Shown here: positions 6,832-14,556 of the stretch, piece by piece | How positions within the stretch are numbered: position 1 is the first letter of the stretch | How the letters are laid out: the number at the start of each line of letters is the position of its first letter | Assembly: GCA_030152145.1 (NCBI GenBank) | Contig: JASLIL010000014.1 | Location: 1-15,975 of the forward strand | Length of the DNA stretch: 15,975 bases | Reading direction: 5' to 3' | From: Tissierellales bacterium | GTDB taxonomy: Bacteria > Bacillota > Clostridia > Tissierellales > JASKZW01 | Notes under the pieces: model-generated | The model's input: only the letters and a program-made list of their open reading frames with translations | Databases searched by the model: none | What the model was told of the DNA's origin: nothing | Translations under genes and position numbers: made by a program

Positions 6832-7944
6832 ATGAAAATTAACATAAACCAAAGAGATCTTTCCAAAAGTGTTACTATAGTTCAAAAAGCTATATCTTCT
6901 AGATCTACACTACAAATACTAGATGGTATTCTTATAGAAACTCATAAGGGAAGATTAAAATTAACAGCTACAGATTTGGAAATAGGTATAGTAACCTATG
7001 TAGACTGTGAGATTATAGAGGAAGGATCCATTGTTGTTAACTCTAGGATATTTGGAGATATAGTAAAGAAACTTCCCCAGTCAAATATAGAGATAAGTTC
7101 AGACAACCAGGACTTTAAGATGAACATACTTTGCGAAAAATCAGAGTTTAATATACTGGGAAGTAATCCTGAAGAATATCCAGAGCTTCCAACAATAATT
7201 GACCAAACAAAGTTTAAAATCCCAAGAGATTTATTTAAGACAGCTATAAGGCAGACAGTTTTTGCAACCAGTCAAGATGAAACCAGACCTATTCTTACAG
7301 GAGTTTTACTAGAGGTTAAGGGAGGGCTAGGTTCCTTTGTATCTCTAGATGGTTATAGGCTAGCCCTGAAGAGATTAAAAATAAATACAGAGGCAGATTT
7401 TGAAGTAGTAATTCCATCTAAGGCTTTGGTGGAACTAAGTAGAATTTTAGAAGATTCGGAAGAGGAGTTTGAAGTTGTTATAGCTGCTAATCATGTTATT
7501 TTCAACTTGGGAGATACTCTTTTCTCTTCAAGACTTCTAGAGGGTCAGTTCTTAAACTATAGGGATATAATAAGGGAAGATCACAATACAGGAGTTATTG
7601 TAAATAAAAGTGAATTCCAAAGTTCTATAGAAAGGGCCAGTCTTTTAGCTAAAGAAGAAAAGGCCAATCTAATTAAGTTTACCATAGAGGAAAACACTAT
7701 AAATATAGAGTCTAACTCTGAAATAGGTAATGTTCACGAGGAAATCAACTGTAAAATAGAAGGAGAGACTTTGAAGATAGCCTTTAATGCCAGATATATA
7801 ATAGAGGGTATAAAAGCTCTGGAAACGGAAAATATCAGGCTGAATTTCGCAGGATCCTTAAGCCCTTGTATAATAAATGCTCTAGATGATGATAACTATA
7901 CCTACTTAGTACTACCTGTTAGAATAGCTCAAGATGAATATTAA
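6832..7944 (+). CDS. dnaN: DnaN, DNA polymerase III beta subunit (sliding clamp)
   Basis: 370 residues, normal length. DnaN forms a head-to-tail dimeric ring that tethers polymerase and repair proteins to DNA. It consists of three similar folds at about 1-122, 127-245 and 247-370. Recognisable features are the start MKININQRDLSKSVTIVQKA and ISSRSTLQILDGILIE, the central QDETRPILTGVLLEV, and the C-terminus YTYLVLPVRI, part of the pocket that binds clamp-interacting peptides. The ATG at 6832 has a good AAAGGAGG site. The stop codon overlaps the ribosome-binding site of the next gene (TAAGGAGG). Confidence 0.99.
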   Translation: MKININQRDLSKSVTIVQKAISSRSTLQILDGILIETHKGRLKLTATDLEIGIVTYVDCEIIEEGSIVVNSRIFGDIVKKLPQSNIEISSDNQDFKMNILCEKSEFNILGSNPEEYPELPTIIDQTKFKIPRDLFKTAIRQTVFATSQDETRPILTGVLLEVKGGLGSFVSLDGYRLALKRLKINTEADFEVVIPSKALVELSRILEDSEEEFEVVIAANHVIFNLGDTLFSSRLLEGQFLNYRDIIREDHNTGVIVNKSEFQSSIERASLLAKEEKANLIKFTIEENTINIESNSEIGNVHEEINCKIEGETLKIAFNARYIIEGIKALETENIRLNFAGSLSPCIINALDDDNYTYLVLPVRIAQDEY

Positions 7945-7954
7945 GGAGGATTAC

Positions 7955-8164
7955 ATGCTAGAAGTTAAAATAGAAAGCTCAGAAATAAAACTGGATCAAG
8001 TTTTAAAGCTGTCAGCTATACTCCAATCAGGAGGCCAGGCCAAGCACTTTATCCAAGATGGTTTAGTAAAAGTAAACGGTCAGGTAGAAACTCAAAGATC
8101 CAGAAAAATAAAAGCTGGAGATATTATTGATATTGAAAACATAGATTCTTTTATTGTGATATAA
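7955..8164 (+). CDS. yaaA: S4-domain RNA-binding protein YaaA/RlbA family
   Basis: 69 residues from the ATG at 7955. An in-frame ATG at 7934 lies inside dnaN, but the AAGGAGG at 7943-7949 sits at ideal distance from 7955, so that start is chosen. The sequence is a compact S4 fold: KLDQVLKLSAILQSGGQAKH, then FIQDGLVKVNGQVETQRSRK and IKAGDIIDIE. S4 domains bind structured RNA. In Firmicutes this small gene regularly lies between dnaN and recF; its precise role is not well established, though a ribosome-related role has been proposed. The gene is translationally linked to dnaN through the overlapping stop and ribosome-binding site. Confidence 0.92.
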   Translation: MLEVKIESSEIKLDQVLKLSAILQSGGQAKHFIQDGLVKVNGQVETQRSRKIKAGDIIDIENIDSFIVI

Positions 8165-8165
8165 T
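8157..8165 (+). promoter_or_regulatory. Candidate extended -10 promoter for recF
   Basis: TGATATAAT is a perfect extended -10 (TGnTATAAT) and overlaps the yaaA stop codon. No good -35 is present at the right distance. A start near 8172 would put the two hairpins at 8176-8245 into the recF leader. An identical TGATATAAT precedes gyrA. Confidence 0.45.
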
Positions 8166-8175
8166 ATATATGATA

Positions 8176-8196
8176 TATGTTAGAAAATTTAACATA
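8176..8196. repeat. Small dyad in the recF leader
   Basis: TATGTTA and TAACATA form a 7-bp stem around a 7-base AT-rich loop, just after the predicted recF transcription start. It is AT-only apart from one G-C pair, so stability is low. Confidence 0.5.
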
Positions 8197-8219
8197 ACTC
8201 TTTAAAAGACTAATATATT

Positions 8220-8245
8220 CTTCCCAAACCAAATGGTTTGGGAAG
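8220..8245. repeat. Strong 11-bp hairpin upstream of recF
   Basis: CTTCCCAAACC pairs perfectly with GGTTTGGGAAG around an AAAT tetraloop. It is not followed by a T run on either strand (TCTAATTATAG on plus), so it is not a standard terminator. It lies 27 bases before the recF ribosome-binding site. It may be an RNA stability or processing element, or a protein-binding dyad. Confidence 0.85.
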
Positions 8246-8286
8246 TCTAATTATAGAGTGAATTATGTTTTTGGAGAGGTGTTTTT

Positions 8287-9399
8287 TTGAAAATAAAAAA
8301 TATAAGGCTTATAAACTTTAGGAACTATGAAAATCTAAATCTTCCCATAGAAAAAAATGTTAATATATTTATCGGAAAAAATGCCCAGGGAAAGACTAAT
8401 CTTTTAGAGGCCATCTACCTAGCAGCTTCTGGAAATTCTTTTAGAACCAATAGGGATAGGGAACTATTAAGTTTTAATAGAAATCCTGGCTATGTAGCTG
8501 TGGATTTCCTCTCAAGGGAGAGGGAAAGACTTATAGAGGTTAGGCTTGATGTTCTAAAGGCCAAGAGAATAAAATTAAATAGGCAGGAAATCAAAAGACT
8601 AAAAGATTTAAATAGTGGTTTAAATGTAGTGCTCTTTTCTCCAGATGATCTAGAACTAGTTAAGGGAAGTCCTGGAATCAGAAGAAGTTATTTAGATAGA
8701 AGCATATCTCAAATCAGACCTGTATACAAACATAGTTTGTCTAGATACAATAAGATACTATACCAAAGAAATAATTTATTAAAATCTAAAAGACCTAATA
8801 ATAGAGACCTAGGCCTACTAGATGTATTTAATATGCAGCTTGTTGAGGCTGGAACTGAGATAATGCTTTATAGACTGGAGTTTTTAGAGAATCTAAGGGA
8901 TCTAGCCAACAGTGTTCATAGTCAACTGAGCTATGATAGTGAACTTTTAGATTTGGAATACAATCCCAGTGTAGATCTTTTAGATTTTGATAAAAAATCA
9001 ATAAGAGAATCCTTTAATAATAAACTTATTTCTTCTAGAGAAAGAGATATAGTTTTGGGAACAACCAGCTTTGGCCCCCATAGAGATGATTTTACAATCT
9101 ACTTAAATGAAAAAGAAGCAAGGGTTTTTGGTTCTCAAGGTCAGCAAAGAACCATAGTTTTATCTCTTAAATTAGCAGAGGTAAATATGTTAAAATATCA
9201 GTTAGGGGAATATCCTATACTTCTTCTAGATGATGTTTTTTCAGAACTAGACAGTTCCAGGAGAGAGTATCTAACAAGATTTTTAAAAAACAGTCAAACT
9301 TTTATAACCTCTACAGATTTAATGGATCTAAATACACTGGAAGATATAGATATAGATGTTTTTCAAATAGAAGATGGCAAACTTGTAAATAAGGAGTAG
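8287..9399 (+). CDS. recF: RecF, DNA gap-repair ATPase
   Basis: 370 residues. RecF is an SMC-like ATPase that, with RecO and RecR, helps load RecA at single-strand gaps. Walker A is at 30-37 (GKNAQGKT). The ABC-type signature FGSQGQQRTIVLSLKLAE and Walker B PILLLDDVFSELD lie in the C-terminal third, followed by a switch-like TFITSTDL. The start is a TTG at 8287: GGAGAGG at 8273-8279 is correctly spaced, and translation from it gives the conserved MKIKNIRLINFRNYENL. No ATG fits. Expression is probably kept low by the TTG start and structured leader. Confidence 0.97.
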   Translation: MKIKNIRLINFRNYENLNLPIEKNVNIFIGKNAQGKTNLLEAIYLAASGNSFRTNRDRELLSFNRNPGYVAVDFLSRERERLIEVRLDVLKAKRIKLNRQEIKRLKDLNSGLNVVLFSPDDLELVKGSPGIRRSYLDRSISQIRPVYKHSLSRYNKILYQRNNLLKSKRPNNRDLGLLDVFNMQLVEAGTEIMLYRLEFLENLRDLANSVHSQLSYDSELLDLEYNPSVDLLDFDKKSIRESFNNKLISSRERDIVLGTTSFGPHRDDFTIYLNEKEARVFGSQGQQRTIVLSLKLAEVNMLKYQLGEYPILLLDDVFSELDSSRREYLTRFLKNSQTFITSTDLMDLNTLEDIDIDVFQIEDGKLVNKE

Positions 9400-9404
9400 A
9401 TACT

Positions 9405-9656
9405 ATGTTTTTGCATATAGGAGATAATATATCTGTATATAAGGGTGATATTATAGCCATAATAAGTAAGGATACTATAGAGAAGTCAGGAAATAATAAG
9501 GAAATAATATCTATTATGAAAGAAAAGGGAATGTTATATAATGATATTGAGGATGTTAAAACCTACATATTAGCCCTGGATAGAGAGGGTAGATGTGATA
9601 GTTATAGTCTTTATGCATCAAATATATCATCTATTACACTTTTAAATAGAAAGTAA
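9405..9656 (+). CDS. remB: RemB/YaaB family regulator (DUF370)
   Basis: 83 residues, MFLHIGDNISVYKGDIIAII then SKDTIEKSGNNKEIISIMKE. This matches the small DUF370 family, which in B. subtilis includes YaaB (RemB), encoded at this same place between recF and gyrB. RemA and RemB act in control of matrix genes there; what this copy controls is unknown. The ATG lies six bases after the recF stop, and its AAGGAG site is inside the end of recF. The gene probably shares transcripts with recF and gyrB. Confidence 0.88.
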   Translation: MFLHIGDNISVYKGDIIAIISKDTIEKSGNNKEIISIMKEKGMLYNDIEDVKTYILALDREGRCDSYSLYASNISSITLLNRK

Positions 9657-9675
9657 ATTGATTGGAGGGTAATAC

Positions 9676-11586
9676 ATGGAAGATAGTAAGCAAAAAAGAG
9701 AGTATACGGCCGATCAGATTCAGGTTCTAGAAGGGCTAGAGCCTGTTAGGAAAAGACCAGGTATGTATATTGGTAGTACAGGCCCTAAGGGGCTGCACCA
9801 CTTGGTATACGAAGTTGTAGACAACAGTATTGATGAGGCTCTAGCAGGAGTATGTGATACTATTAATGTCATTTTATATAAGGATGGTTCTGTAGAAGTA
9901 AAGGATAATGGATCAGGTATACCGGTTGAAATACATCCTCAAACAGGTATGTCTACAGTTGAAACAGTAATGACCATACTTCATGCAGGAGGAAAGTTTA
10001 ACAACTCAGCCTACAAGGTTTCTGGAGGTCTTCATGGTGTAGGTGTTTCTGTAGTAAACGCTTTGTCAGAAAAACTTATAGCAACAATTAAGAGAAATGG
10101 CAAGGTCCATAGACAGGAATTCTCTAGAGGAAAAAAGGTTACAGAACTAGAAATTATAGGTGATGCGGATTCTACAGGTACAGGCATAAGATTTAAACCA
10201 GATAGGGAAATATTTGAAATACTTGAGTTTGACTATGGAGTTTTGGAACACAGACTAAGAGAGATGGCCTTTTTAAACAAGGGTATAAGAATCACCCTAG
10301 AGGATGAAAGAACAGGTAAGTTCAAAGAATTTCACTATGAGGGAGGAATAAAATCCTTTGTAGAGTATATAAACAAGGACAAGAATCCAATACAAGCTGA
10401 TGTAATTTACTTTGAAGATATTAGGGAAGAGACCAGCGTTGAGGTAGCAATTCAGTACACTGATAGCTACAATGAAAATATCTATACCTTCGCTAATAAT
10501 ATAAATACCCATGAAGGTGGAACCCATTTAAGTGGTTTTAGGACAGCCATAACTCGTGCCATAAATGATTATGCCAGAAAGTATGAATACCTAAAGGACA
10601 AGGATGAGAACCTACAGGGAAATGATGCTAGAGAGGGAATAACAGCTGTAATTTCAGTGAAACTTTCAGATCCACAATTTGAAGGCCAAACTAAGATGAA
10701 ACTTGGTAACAGTGAGACAAGAGGTATCGTTGAAACTATTTCCTATGAAAATATAATGAACTTTTTAGAGGAAAACCCTAGAGATGGTAGGATTGTTATT
10801 GAAAAATGTATAAATGCCTCCCGTGCTAGAGAGGCAGCTAGAAAGGCTAGAGAGATATCCAGGAAGAGATCAGTTCTTGACAACACAACCCTACCTGGTA
10901 AACTGGCAGACTGTCAGTCTAATGACATAAATGAAACAGAAGTTTTTATAGTCGAGGGAGACTCTGCAGGTGGTAGTGCTAAACAGGGTAGGGATAGGAA
11001 GAATCAGGCCATACTTCCCCTAAAGGGTAAGATTATGAATGTTGAAAAAGCTAGACTAGATAGGATTTTAGGTTTTGAAGAAATCAGGGCTATGATAACA
11101 GCTTTTGGTACTGGTATAGGTGAGGACTTTGAAATAGAGAAGTTAAGATATGGAAAGATAATTATAATGACAGACGCAGACGTTGATGGTGCCCATATTA
11201 GAACTCTACTTCTAACTTTCTTCTATAGATATATGCCAGAATTACTGGAAAAAGGCCATGTTTATATAGCCCAGCCACCACTTTACAAGATAAGCAAGGG
11301 TAAGTCAGAGTGGTATGTCTACAGTGATAAGGAGCTAGACAGCCTACTAGAGGAAATTGGTAGGGACAACTATAGAATACAAAGATATAAGGGTCTTGGA
11401 GAAATGAATCCAGAACAGCTATGGGAAACTACTATGGATCCAGAAGATAGAATCCTTCTCCAAGTAAATATAGATGATGCTATTAGATCAGATAAGATTT
11501 TCACTACACTTATGGGAGATAAGGTTGAACCAAGAAGAGAGTTTATACAAGAGAATGCTAAGGGTGTCTTAAATATAGATATATAA
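9676..11586 (+). CDS. gyrB: GyrB, DNA gyrase subunit B
   Basis: 636 residues, normal for Gram-positive gyrase. GyrB supplies ATP hydrolysis for negative supercoiling by the A2B2 enzyme. The GHKL ATPase shows Asn50 in VVDNSIDEAL, DNGSGIP (77-83) and GGLHGVGVS (117-125). The transducer domain follows. The TOPRIM domain carries EGDSAGGSA from Glu427 and the metal-binding TDADVDG with Asp500 and Asp502. The tail segment RYKGLGEMNPEQLWETTMDP (570-589) is diagnostic of type IIA topoisomerases. GGAGG lies at 9664-9668. A parS-like site begins at the base after the stop codon, followed by a terminator. Confidence 0.99.
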   Translation: MEDSKQKREYTADQIQVLEGLEPVRKRPGMYIGSTGPKGLHHLVYEVVDNSIDEALAGVCDTINVILYKDGSVEVKDNGSGIPVEIHPQTGMSTVETVMTILHAGGKFNNSAYKVSGGLHGVGVSVVNALSEKLIATIKRNGKVHRQEFSRGKKVTELEIIGDADSTGTGIRFKPDREIFEILEFDYGVLEHRLREMAFLNKGIRITLEDERTGKFKEFHYEGGIKSFVEYINKDKNPIQADVIYFEDIREETSVEVAIQYTDSYNENIYTFANNINTHEGGTHLSGFRTAITRAINDYARKYEYLKDKDENLQGNDAREGITAVISVKLSDPQFEGQTKMKLGNSETRGIVETISYENIMNFLEENPRDGRIVIEKCINASRAREAARKAREISRKRSVLDNTTLPGKLADCQSNDINETEVFIVEGDSAGGSAKQGRDRKNQAILPLKGKIMNVEKARLDRILGFEEIRAMITAFGTGIGEDFEIEKLRYGKIIIMTDADVDGAHIRTLLLTFFYRYMPELLEKGHVYIAQPPLYKISKGKSEWYVYSDKELDSLLEEIGRDNYRIQRYKGLGEMNPEQLWETTMDPEDRILLQVNIDDAIRSDKIFTTLMGDKVEPRREFIQENAKGVLNIDI

Positions 11587-11602
11587 TGTTTCATGTGAAA
11601 CA
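11587..11602. promoter_or_regulatory. parS-like ParB-binding site
   Basis: TGTTTCATGTGAAACA differs at one central base from the widely conserved parS palindrome TGTTTCACGTGAAACA. Both 7-bp arms (TGTTTCA and TGAAACA) are perfect. It begins directly after the gyrB stop. Origin-proximal placement, about 6 kb from oriC, fits chromosome-segregation centromere sites. No parA or parB is in the window, but they commonly lie beyond mnmG. Confidence 0.75.
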
Positions 11603-11606
11603 TTTT

Positions 11607-11634
11607 GGACTGGCAACTATGTCAGTCCTTTTTT
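11607..11634 (+). terminator. Intrinsic terminator after gyrB
   Basis: GGACTGGCA pairs with TGTCAGTCC (9 bp, one G-U pair) around an ACTA loop and is followed by six T. It should separate gyrB transcription from gyrA. Confidence 0.88.
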
Positions 11635-11656
11635 AAGCCTTTGGGAAAAGTCTTAT

Positions 11657-11686
11657 GTGAATCTTTAAATCGAAGTATGATATAAT
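11657..11686 (+). promoter_or_regulatory. gyrA promoter (extended -10)
   Basis: TATAAT at 11681-11686 is preceded by TGA, giving a perfect extended -10 (TGATATAAT). The -35 region is poor (GTGAAT at 11657-11662, spacer 18). The predicted start is near 11693. The terminator just upstream supports a separate gyrA promoter. Confidence 0.7.
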
Positions 11687-11698
11687 AAATATAAAGAA

Positions 11699-11727
11699 TA
11701 AAGACTTTACCTATGTCTTTAAGGAGG
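11699..11727 (+). promoter_or_regulatory. Leader hairpin abutting the gyrA ribosome-binding site
   Basis: TAAAGAC (11699-11705) pairs with GTCTTTA (11715-11721) around a 9-base loop. Its last base is the first base of AAGGAGG (11721-11727). It would lie at the very 5' end of the gyrA transcript. Confidence 0.5.
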
Positions 11728-11733
11728 AGTATG

Positions 11734-14163
11734 ATGAGCGAAAAGGAAAATAGAAATATAGTGGAAATTAACATAGAAGATGAAATGGAGAAGTCTTACT
11801 TAGAGTACGCTATGAGTGTAATTGTAAGTAGAGCTCTTCCAGATGTTAGAGATGGATTAAAGCCTGTTCATAGAAGGATACTCTATGCCATGAATGAGTT
11901 AGGACTGGATCCGACAAAACAATATAGAAAATCAGCTAGGATTGTAGGAGACGTACTGGGTAAGTACCATCCTCATGGAGATAGCTCTGTATATGAGGCT
12001 ATGGTTAGACTGGCTCAAGACTTTAATACTAGATATCTTTTGGTAGATGGACATGGTAACTTTGGTTCTATAGACGGAGATGGAGCAGCAGCCATGAGAT
12101 ATACAGAGGTAAAGATGACCAAACTTGCCACAGAGATGCTAAGGGATATAAATAAGGAGACTGTAGACTTTAGACCAAACTTTGATGAAAGTTTAGAGGA
12201 GCCAACAGTTTTACCGAGTAAGTTCCCCAACCTTTTGGTTAATGGATCATCAGGTATAGCAGTAGGTATGGCTACAAACATACCACCCCACAACTTAAAA
12301 GAGGTTATAGAAGGAATAGACTATCTTATAGAAAATCCTGAAGCTAGTGTTGATGACCTAATGGAGCTAATACAGGGACCAGACTTCCCAACCGGTGCTA
12401 TGATTATGGGAAAAAGAGGTATAGAATCAGCCTATAAAACAGGTAGAGGCAAGGTAAAACTTAGGGCTGTAGCAGAAATTGTGGAAAGACAGACTGACAG
12501 ATACAATATAGTAGTTACAGAACTACCTTATCAGGTAAACAAGGCAAGACTAATAGAAAAAATAGCTGAATTGGTTAAGGATAAGAAGTTAGAGGGAATA
12601 TCAGACTTAAGAGATGAATCTGATAGGGAAGGCTTAAGAATTGTTATAGAACTTAAGAGAGATGCCCATCCAAAGGTAGTACTTAATAACCTTTACAAGC
12701 AAACTCAACTAGAGACAACTTTTGGTATTATTATGTTGGCCCTGGTAGATGATCAGCCAAAGGTTTTAAATTTAAAGGAAATGCTGGTTCATTACCTGAA
12801 CCACCAAAAAGAGATAATAACAAGAAGAACTCAGTTTGATTTAAGAAAGGCAGAAGCTCGTGCCCATATTGTTGAGGGACTTTTAATAGCCCTAGACCAT
12901 ATTGATGAGGTTATAAAGATAATAAGAGCTTCAGAAGATGATAAGACAGCTAAGGACAAGTTAATGGAGACCTATGGTCTTTCAGACAAACAGTCCCAGG
13001 CTATATTGGATATGAGACTAAGAAGACTAACTGGTTTAGAAGGTGACAAGCTAGAGGAAGAGTACAGGGAGCTAGAAGAAACCATAAGAGAGTTTAAGGA
13101 AATCTTAGCCAATGAATCAAAGGTACTTGAAATAATAAAAGAGGAACTAGATGACATAAAGGAAAGATATGGAGATGAAAGAAGATCTGAGCTTATGCCA
13201 TCTATGGACGAAATAGATATAGAAGATATGATAGAAAAAGAAGATGTAATAATAACCTTAACCCACTATGGTTATATAAAAAGAATACCAGAAGATACCT
13301 ATAAAACTCAAAAAAGAGGTGGAAGAGGTATAATGGGTATAACTACCAAGGAAGAGGATTTTGTCGAAGAGCTATTTATAACTTCAACCCATGACACTAT
13401 CTTATTCTTTACCAATACAGGCAGGGTATTTAGCCTAAAGGCCTACCAAATACCAGAAGGAAGTAGGCAATCAAGAGGACTTGCCATAGTTAACCTACTG
13501 GAATTAAGCCAGGGTGAATCTATATCTGCTGTTATACCAATAAAGGACTATACAGACAAGGAAAGTCTTCTTATGATTACTAGAGAAGGAATTATAAAGA
13601 AAACTCAACTAGACAGGTTTGAAAATATAAGAAGAACTGGTATTATAGCCATGACCTTAAAAGAGGGCGACGAACTTATAGCAGTAAAGAAATCAGAGGG
13701 AGAAGAAGATCTACTAATAGTAACTCAATTGGGCTATGCAATAAGATTCTCAGAAGATGACGTAAGAGAAATGGGAAGAACAGCTATGGGAGTTAGAGGA
13801 ATAGCTCTTAGGGATTCAGATAAGGTAGTAGCAATGGATCTTGCCTCCAGTGGAGACAGCCTACTGGTTGTTTCAGAGAAGGGATTTGGTAAGAGAACAG
13901 ACTTAGAAGAATATAGACTTCAAAATAGAGGTGGGCTAGGCCTTAAAACATACAATATAAAAGACAAGACTGGACCACTGGTTTCAGCAAAAATAATGGA
14001 TCCAGAAGATGACATAATAATGATTTCAATGGAAGGTATAATTATAAGGCTTAAGGCTAAGGAAATTTCAAAGATGGGAAGAACAACTCAAGGAGTAACC
14101 CTTATGAAGCTACAGAATAAAGATGATAAAGTAATGGCCCTAGCAAAATATGTAGAGGAATAG
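11734..14163 (+). CDS. gyrA: GyrA, DNA gyrase subunit A
   Basis: 809 residues from the ATG at 11734. An ATG at 11731 is only three bases from AAGGAGG, and one at 11713 precedes that site, so 11734 has the best spacing. GyrA cuts and reseals DNA. The active-site Tyr123 lies in AAAMRYTEVKM. The quinolone-determining region reads HPHGDSSVYEAMVRLAQ, with Ser84 and Glu88 at the usual resistance positions, so it looks wild type. A coiled-coil segment (about residues 410-480) is followed by the DNA-wrapping beta-pinwheel. The GyrA box QKRGGRG at 526-532 distinguishes it from ParC. Confidence 0.98.
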   Translation: MSEKENRNIVEINIEDEMEKSYLEYAMSVIVSRALPDVRDGLKPVHRRILYAMNELGLDPTKQYRKSARIVGDVLGKYHPHGDSSVYEAMVRLAQDFNTRYLLVDGHGNFGSIDGDGAAAMRYTEVKMTKLATEMLRDINKETVDFRPNFDESLEEPTVLPSKFPNLLVNGSSGIAVGMATNIPPHNLKEVIEGIDYLIENPEASVDDLMELIQGPDFPTGAMIMGKRGIESAYKTGRGKVKLRAVAEIVERQTDRYNIVVTELPYQVNKARLIEKIAELVKDKKLEGISDLRDESDREGLRIVIELKRDAHPKVVLNNLYKQTQLETTFGIIMLALVDDQPKVLNLKEMLVHYLNHQKEIITRRTQFDLRKAEARAHIVEGLLIALDHIDEVIKIIRASEDDKTAKDKLMETYGLSDKQSQAILDMRLRRLTGLEGDKLEEEYRELEETIREFKEILANESKVLEIIKEELDDIKERYGDERRSELMPSMDEIDIEDMIEKEDVIITLTHYGYIKRIPEDTYKTQKRGGRGIMGITTKEEDFVEELFITSTHDTILFFTNTGRVFSLKAYQIPEGSRQSRGLAIVNLLELSQGESISAVIPIKDYTDKESLLMITREGIIKKTQLDRFENIRRTGIIAMTLKEGDELIAVKKSEGEEDLLIVTQLGYAIRFSEDDVREMGRTAMGVRGIALRDSDKVVAMDLASSGDSLLVVSEKGFGKRTDLEEYRLQNRGGLGLKTYNIKDKTGPLVSAKIMDPEDDIIMISMEGIIIRLKAKEISKMGRTTQGVTLMKLQNKDDKVMALAKYVEE

Positions 14164-14234
14164 AATATACTATATAAAGTTATATATTTCATATAGAATA
14201 TGGTTAATGGATATATAATTAAGGAGGAGTTAGA

Positions 14235-14552
14235 ATGTCACTATATATTGATATAGATTTTGATGATAAAAACAGTCAGTGGATAATCAAGCCAGCAGGG
14301 GAGATAGATATATATACATCCCCAAAGCTTAAAAATGATATTTTAGTAAAGATAGAAGATAATCCTGCTAACATCCTTATAGATGGGGATAGATTAGACT
14401 ATATAGACAGTACAGGTTTGGGAGCCTTAATAAGCATATATAAGGTTGTAAGAGAAAAAGGCTTTAAAATATATATAGAGAATATAAAGCCTACTATTAG
14501 AAAATTATTTGATATAACAGATCTAGATCAAATATTTATAATTAAGGAGTGA
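14235..14552 (+). CDS. rsbV: RsbV-type anti-sigma factor antagonist (STAS domain)
   Basis: 105 residues forming a single STAS domain. In the partner switch of the general stress response, unphosphorylated RsbV binds the anti-sigma factor RsbW and frees sigma-B. The conserved phosphorylation site is intact: Ser59 in DYIDSTGLGALISIYK, matching the Ser of B. subtilis RsbV and SpoIIAA. The ATG follows AAGGAGG (14221-14227). The 71 bases after gyrA contain neither a clear terminator nor a good promoter, so gyrA readthrough may supply some expression. SpoIIAA is the main alternative; the neighbouring sigma factor favours RsbV. Confidence 0.9.
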   Translation: MSLYIDIDFDDKNSQWIIKPAGEIDIYTSPKLKNDILVKIEDNPANILIDGDRLDYIDSTGLGALISIYKVVREKGFKIYIENIKPTIRKLFDITDLDQIFIIKE

Positions 14553-14556
14553 TCTT

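Noticed and set aside
8220..8245. Strong hairpin considered as an intrinsic terminator after yaaA
   Set aside because: No T run follows the stem on either strand, so it is listed as a hairpin of unknown role.
11587..11606. The inverted repeat after gyrB considered as a terminator hairpin
   Set aside because: The two-base centre is too small for an RNA loop, the sequence matches parS, and a much better terminator follows at 11607-11634.
11713..11733. Upstream ATG starts for gyrA at 11713 and 11731
   Set aside because: The 11713 start precedes the AAGGAGG site, and 11731 is only three bases from it. The ATG at 11734 has normal spacing and gives the expected N-terminus.
14179..14206. Possible sigma-B promoter (GTTATA, 16 bases, TGGTTA) upstream of rsbV
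   Set aside because: Both elements are poor matches to known sigma-B promoters, and the region is so AT-rich that such matches are expected by chance.
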